A stretch of 28,948 nucleotides of DNA from positions 1-28,948 of the forward strand of contig CAYQBA010000036.1 in assembly GCA_964415605.1 (NCBI GenBank), in the 5' to 3' direction. A model generated the notes under the pieces. That model did not search any database, was not told the origin of the DNA, and worked only from the letters and a program-made list of their open reading frames with translations. This document shows, piece after piece, positions 24,715-28,948 of the stretch (positions are counted from its first letter, which is position 1; every line of letters begins with the position of its first letter). Position numbers and translations under genes: made by a program. The DNA comes from UCB3 sp964415605 (GTDB lineage: Bacteria > Chloroflexota > Anaerolineae > Epilineales > Epilineaceae).

Positions 24715-27700
24715 ATGCATGCCTCACGCCGAATCTTGTTCGCCAGCGCCGTGCTCGCCACGCTCGCCGGCGCCCCGGCAGCCGTCCGCCTCTCCCGGCC
24801 GACACCCCAGCCCGCCAGCCTCCCCGGCGCCATCGCCGCCCCCGGCGTCGCCCACGCCGCCCCCCTCGCCCAGCTCCCGCTCACCTTCGTCGAGAACCGC
24901 GGCCAGGCCGACCCGTGGGCCCGGTACATCGCCGCCGGCCAGCGCACCAGCGTCCTCTTCGGCGAGGGCGGCCCGTCCTTCCGGCTTTCCAGCCCACCGT
25001 CGGCCGCCGCCGATTCCCCCTGCCGCCGCCTTCCCAGCCGCGGCCTGTGCCCCGACGACCTCGTCCGCCCGCCCGCCCCAGACCCGCTCGCCGCCCTCGC
25101 CCCCGGCGCTTCCGCCGGCGATCCCGCGCGCGGGACCGTCCACGCCGTCGCGCTCCGCTTCGTCGGCGCCCGGCCCGATGCCCGGCCCCAAGCCGAAGCG
25201 CCGAGCGGCGCGCGCGTGAGCATCTTCCGCGGCCCGCCCGCCCAGTGGCTGCGGGGGATGCCGGCCCACGGCCGCGTCGTCTACCCGTCCGTCTGGCCCG
25301 GCATCGACGTCGCGTTCGACGGCACCCAGACCCACCTCAAGCAGACCTTCCTCGTCCACCCCGGCGCCGACCCCGCCGTCATCCGCCTCGCCTGGGATGG
25401 TGCCCGCGGGCTGCGCGTCGACGCCGCCGGGCGCCTCGTCGTCGACACCGCCGCCGGGCCCCTCGTCGACGAGGCCCCCGTGGCCTGGCAGGGCGACGGC
25501 GACGACCGCACGCCCGTGACCGTCGCGTATCGGCTCGCGCCGGCGCCGTCGGCGCCGGCGTCAGGCGCCGATGGCACGGGCGGCGGCGGTGTTGGCTGGC
25601 CCCGGTCGAAGCCATCGGCCGCCCCCGCCGCACCTGACCTCGCGTCCACGGCACCCACGCCCTACGGCTTCGACCTCGGTCCGTACGACCCCAGCCGCCC
25701 CCTCGTCATCGATCCCGCCGTCCTCGTGTACGCCGGCTTCGTCGCCACCGCCGACTACGACCGCGGGCTCGGGATCGCCGTCGACGCCGCCGGCGCCGCC
25801 TACCTGTGCGGAACCAACGGTGAGTCCGCGTACGTCGCCAAGATCCACCCCGACGGCACCCGCCTCGACTACCTCGCCGTCCTCGACGGCGAGGGCCGCG
25901 ACACCGCCTTCGACATCGACGTCGACCCCACCGGCGCCGCCTACGTCACCGGCGCCACCACCTCGCCCGGCGACAGCTTCCCCGTCGTCGGCGGGCCCGA
26001 CCTTACCTTCAACGGCGGCCAGGCCGACGCCTACATCGCCAAGCTCGCCCCCGCCGGCGACGACCTCGTCTACGCCGGCTACCTCGGCGGCGCCGGTGCC
26101 GACTTCGGCGAAGGCCTCGTCGTCGACGCCGAGGGGCACGCCTACGTCTCCGGGCCCGTCGAGTCCACCGAAGCCTCCTTCCCCACCGTCGTCGGCCCCG
26201 ACCTCACCCAGAACGGCCTCTGGGACGCCTTCGTCGCGAAGCTGAAGCCCGCGCCGACCGCTCCCAACCCCGAAGACAACTACGCCTACGTCGGCTTCGT
26301 CGGCGGCGCCGGCTACGACGTGCTCGTCGACGCCTCCGGGTGGAGCTCCGGCCACATCGGCATCGACGACCAGCACAACCTGTACATCAGCGGCCAGACC
26401 GACTCCACCGAGCAGACGTTCCCCGACGGCGATGGGTTCGGCGACCTGCCGTCCTTCGACCGCACGTACAACGGCGGCGGGTGGGACGCCTTCGCCGCCA
26501 AGATCATGGCCGACGGCACCGGCTTCGCGTACGCCGGCTACGTCGGCGGCGACGACATCGACGAGGGCAAGGGCATGGCCATCGACCGTCACGGCGCCGC
26601 CTACCTGACCGGCAACACCTTCTCGGCGCCCGACACCTTCCCCGCACGCGTCGGCCCCGACCTCACTTACGGCGGGCGGCAGGACGCGTTCGTCGCCAAG
26701 ATCCGCCCCGACGGCACCGCCCTCGCGTACGCCGGCTACCTCGGCGGCGACGGCGACGACAGCGGCCAAGCCGTGCAGGTCGGGCCTGCCGACAGCCTGT
26801 ACGTCGCCGGCTGGACCAACTCGGACGAGGCCACGTTCCCCGTGGTGGCCGGTCCCGACACGACCTACAACACGTCCGAGCGCGAGGACTCCTACGGCTA
26901 TCGGCCCGACGCCTTCGTCGGTCGCTTGAAGCCGCTCCCGGATGCCGCCGAGCCGCGCCGGAACTGGGACTTCCTGGGCTATATCGGCGGCGCCCACGGC
27001 GACGCCGCCTACTGGCTGGACGTGGCCGCCGACGGCGCCGCCTACGTCGCCGGCGACACCGTGTCCGGGGCCGACACCTTCCCCCAAGGCCAGGGCATCG
27101 CCGGCTTCAACCACTTTGGCGTCCCGCGCGCCGAGGGCGACGCCTTCGGCGCCAAGGTCGTGTGGCGGCCGCCGCCCGCCGGCGTGGCCGTCATCCCGTG
27201 GACCGGCCAGTCCGCCGCCGTCGCCGATCGGCCGGCGCCGACCGCGTTCCCGGTCACCGCGACCCGCACCGCCGTGCCCGTCGCCACGCGCACCCCGGGG
27301 CCGACCGCGCTGCCCACCCGCCAGCCGACGAAGGCCCCGCCCGTCCCGCCCGGCGAGGAGCTGGTCTTCTTCGACGACTTCAGCGACCCGAACAGCGGCT
27401 GGGACACGCTCGACGCCGACGGCGACCACGTCGCGTACGTCGACGAGACCCTCGAGCTCCTGACCAGCGACGCCGATCGGTTCGTGCATTCGTTCGGACC
27501 GCTGCCGCGCACCGGCGACGGCGCCCTGACCGTTGACATCGAGCGCCTCGACGCGGGCGACGTGTGGTACGGGTTCCATCTCGGGCCCAAGAGCGCCGGG
27601 TACTTCTTCTGGGTGTTCCCCGACGGGCGGCTGTTGCTCGTCCACCGCTTCGGCAGCGACGTGCGGCCGATCAAGGTGGTGCAGGCGCCGCCGCAGCTCA

Positions 27701-28548
27701 ACCTCGGCAAGGGGACCAACCGGTTCCGCGTCGAGCGCTACGGCACGCGCCTGCTCGTGTACGCCAACACGCACCTCATCCTCGAGGCCGACGACCCGCT
27801 GCTCGGCGAGCCCGGCCCGGTGGCGTTCCTTCTGCAGGCCGACAGCACCGGCGGCACGGTGCGCGTCGACAACGTCATGCAGACCCGCTGGGCGGCCGAC
27901 CGCCCGCCGCCCACCGCCGCCCCCCGCCCGACCGCGACGGACGAGCCGCCGCCGACACCGACGACGGGGCCGCGGGTCATCTTCCGCGACGACTTCAGCG
28001 ACCCGCGCACCGGCTGGGCCACGAGCGACAGCCCAAACGGCGCGCTTCGCTATATCGACGGCGAGTACGAGATCTCGTTCCAGGTCGGCGGGCGCTTCGG
28101 GGGCTCGCCGGCGCCGCGGGTGCGCTGCGCCGACTGCACCGCCGAGGTCACGGTGCGCCTGCTGACGACCACGCTCGGCCTGACGGGGATCATCCTGGCG
28201 CAAAACGCCGACGGCACGAAGCTGGTGGCGTGCTTCATCACCAGCGACGGGCGCTACACGGTGGAGCAGCTCGACGGGACCACGTGGTCCACGCTCGTGC
28301 CCGCCACCCGCTCGGCGGCCGTCCGGACCGATGCACCCAACCGCCTGCGCGCCGTGCGCGCGTCCGGGCGACTGGCGTTCTACGCCAACGACGTCAAGCT
28401 GACCGAGCTCGACGTGCCAGGCCTGGCCAACGTCGGCTTCCTCGGCCTGGCCGCCACGAGCGGCCAGGCGGTGCCGTTCACGACGCGCTTCGACGACTTC
28501 GAGGCGCGCGAGAACGATCCGACGGCGCCGAGGTCGCCGAATCGCTAG
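24715..28548 (+). CDS. Secreted SBBP-repeat beta-propeller protein with two C-terminal LamG-like domains (1277 aa)
   Basis: AAGGAG at 24701-24706 fixes ATG 24715. A signal peptide (1-23) precedes a domain opening with FVENRGQAD at residue 58, the usual N-terminal partner of SBBP propellers. From about residue 339 to 825 there are seven blades of the type YAGYLGGxGxD...AYVTGxTxSxxxFP...DAFVAKL, which is a complete seven-bladed propeller. A Thr/Pro linker (about 840-880) and two related beta-sandwich domains follow: FFDDFSDPNSGW at 884 and FRDDFSDPRTGW at 1089, joined by a second Pro/Thr linker. These resemble LamG/GH16-like carbohydrate-binding folds and are probably surface-exposed. Unlike the other secreted proteins here it lacks the hydrophobic C-terminal tail and ends DPTAPRSPNR. 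Synonymous sites are strongly C-ending at the 5' end. Confidence 0.9.
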   Translation: MHASRRILFASAVLATLAGAPAAVRLSRPTPQPASLPGAIAAPGVAHAAPLAQLPLTFVENRGQADPWARYIAAGQRTSVLFGEGGPSFRLSSPPSAAADSPCRRLPSRGLCPDDLVRPPAPDPLAALAPGASAGDPARGTVHAVALRFVGARPDARPQAEAPSGARVSIFRGPPAQWLRGMPAHGRVVYPSVWPGIDVAFDGTQTHLKQTFLVHPGADPAVIRLAWDGARGLRVDAAGRLVVDTAAGPLVDEAPVAWQGDGDDRTPVTVAYRLAPAPSAPASGADGTGGGGVGWPRSKPSAAPAAPDLASTAPTPYGFDLGPYDPSRPLVIDPAVLVYAGFVATADYDRGLGIAVDAAGAAYLCGTNGESAYVAKIHPDGTRLDYLAVLDGEGRDTAFDIDVDPTGAAYVTGATTSPGDSFPVVGGPDLTFNGGQADAYIAKLAPAGDDLVYAGYLGGAGADFGEGLVVDAEGHAYVSGPVESTEASFPTVVGPDLTQNGLWDAFVAKLKPAPTAPNPEDNYAYVGFVGGAGYDVLVDASGWSSGHIGIDDQHNLYISGQTDSTEQTFPDGDGFGDLPSFDRTYNGGGWDAFAAKIMADGTGFAYAGYVGGDDIDEGKGMAIDRHGAAYLTGNTFSAPDTFPARVGPDLTYGGRQDAFVAKIRPDGTALAYAGYLGGDGDDSGQAVQVGPADSLYVAGWTNSDEATFPVVAGPDTTYNTSEREDSYGYRPDAFVGRLKPLPDAAEPRRNWDFLGYIGGAHGDAAYWLDVAADGAAYVAGDTVSGADTFPQGQGIAGFNHFGVPRAEGDAFGAKVVWRPPPAGVAVIPWTGQSAAVADRPAPTAFPVTATRTAVPVATRTPGPTALPTRQPTKAPPVPPGEELVFFDDFSDPNSGWDTLDADGDHVAYVDETLELLTSDADRFVHSFGPLPRTGDGALTVDIERLDAGDVWYGFHLGPKSAGYFFWVFPDGRLLLVHRFGSDVRPIKVVQAPPQLNLGKGTNRFRVERYGTRLLVYANTHLILEADDPLLGEPGPVAFLLQADSTGGTVRVDNVMQTRWAADRPPPTAAPRPTATDEPPPTPTTGPRVIFRDDFSDPRTGWATSDSPNGALRYIDGEYEISFQVGGRFGGSPAPRVRCADCTAEVTVRLLTTTLGLTGIILAQNADGTKLVACFITSDGRYTVEQLDGTTWSTLVPATRSAAVRTDAPNRLRAVRASGRLAFYANDVKLTELDVPGLANVGFLGLAATSGQAVPFTTRFDDFEARENDPTAPRSPNR

Positions 28549-28572
28549 GGAGATGCGTGACCAGACCCGGGA

Positions 28573-28698
28573 CTACCAGGGCCACACGGCGACGAGCTGG
28601 TCGACCAGCGGCCGCGCCAGCGCGGCGGCGACCGTGGTGGCCACGACCACGATGACGACCAGCCCCAGCACCCACATCGTCCGTTCAAAGCGGCTCAT
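28573..28698 (-). CDS. Small single-span membrane protein (41 aa)
   Basis: ATG 28698 is preceded by GAGGTG at 6 bases. It encodes MSRFERTMWVLGLVVIVVVA and continues to a TAG at 28573. Residues 8-29 are one membrane helix, preceded by a basic N-terminus and followed by a short tail ending AVWPW. The composition, ribosome site and helix support a real gene despite its size. I do not recognise the family. It converges on the SBBP gene with 24 bases between stops. Small proteins of this type often accompany larger membrane complexes, but no partner is visible before the window ends. Confidence 0.6.
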   Translation of the reverse strand: MSRFERTMWVLGLVVIVVVATTVAAALARPLVDQLVAVWPW

Positions 28699-28948
28699 TC
28701 AACACCTCGCTTGCCGGCGGGCGAAGGGAACGCGGCACCCGCCGGTAAGCGGTATAACGCACCGTGCCGCGCGGGCGTTGCGGCGGGGTGGGGGTGGGAG
28801 CGGTCCAAGAGCGCCCGAAAAGGCTTGGCCGACGCTTCGAGGATCGGCCACGTCGCACCGGATGGCGTGACCGATGCGGTTGTCGCCGCCACGCCCCCCA
28901 CCCCGAAGGCCCCGCCGTTCCCCTGGCCCCTTTGGGGGCGGGGGTGGC

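Noticed and set aside
28695..28901. 68-codon minus-strand frame ending as ATGA at the small membrane protein
   Set aside because: Composition is unremarkable and no ribosome site is visible before its start. The overlap alone is not enough.
28888..28948. C-rich then G-rich imperfect hairpin at the window end
   Set aside because: Pairing needs several bulges and mismatches in low-complexity sequence, and the adjacent gene lies outside the window, so a terminator cannot be judged.

Overview
The window is very GC-rich. It looks like a scaffold from a Chloroflexota genome of the Anaerolineae/Ardenticatenia kind, probably a metagenome assembly. The reasons are large secreted beta-propeller proteins, Thr/Pro-rich linkers near C-termini followed by a short hydrophobic tail of the (I/V)(Y/F)(V/L)P type, a TIM-barrel glycosidase-like domain of a kind I associate with this phylum, and a DoxX protein. 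A run of exactly 100 Ns marks a scaffold join. No rRNA, tRNA, CRISPR array, insertion sequence or phage module was seen. The phylum assignment is inference from protein style, not from a marker gene.

Layout. 1-2446 (minus strand): a TspO-like membrane protein translationally coupled to a nucleotidyltransferase, then a putative lipoprotein. 2771-3793 (minus): a polytopic membrane protein whose 5' end appears frameshifted, coupled to a small upstream ORF. 4054-6186 (plus): an unusual single-span membrane protein with an N-terminal effector-associated-domain-like helical region and a C-terminal glycosidase-like TIM barrel. It has its own sigma70-type promoter and visibly less extreme base composition. 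6397-6705 (minus): a DUF2277 protein. 6930-15715 (plus): two very large overlapping genes (1522 and 1406 aa). The first has a Tat signal. The second has no signal peptide but carries the secreted-protein tail. 15817-17915 (minus): a NarL-type response regulator and its membrane histidine kinase. 18334-18924 (plus): DoxX. 19064-28548 (plus): three consecutive secreted beta-propeller proteins from three different repeat families (FG-GAP/VCBS, NHL, SBBP). 28573-28698 (minus): a small single-span membrane protein.

How the genes fit together. Four adjacent gene pairs (761/758, 3623/3620, 11495/11498, 16500/16497) overlap by ATGA, so translational coupling is common here. The two-component system is divergent from doxX with a palindrome between them, which makes doxX a plausible but unproven target. 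Most coding capacity from 6930 onward is for exported or surface proteins.

Best candidates for something undescribed: the EAD-like/transmembrane/glycosidase fusion (4054-6186), and the large two-protein operon 6930-15715, where the Tat-bearing partner might carry its signal-less partner across the membrane. The FG-GAP gene is mis-sized in the assembly: its flanking repeats predict about 1200 missing bases where 100 Ns stand.
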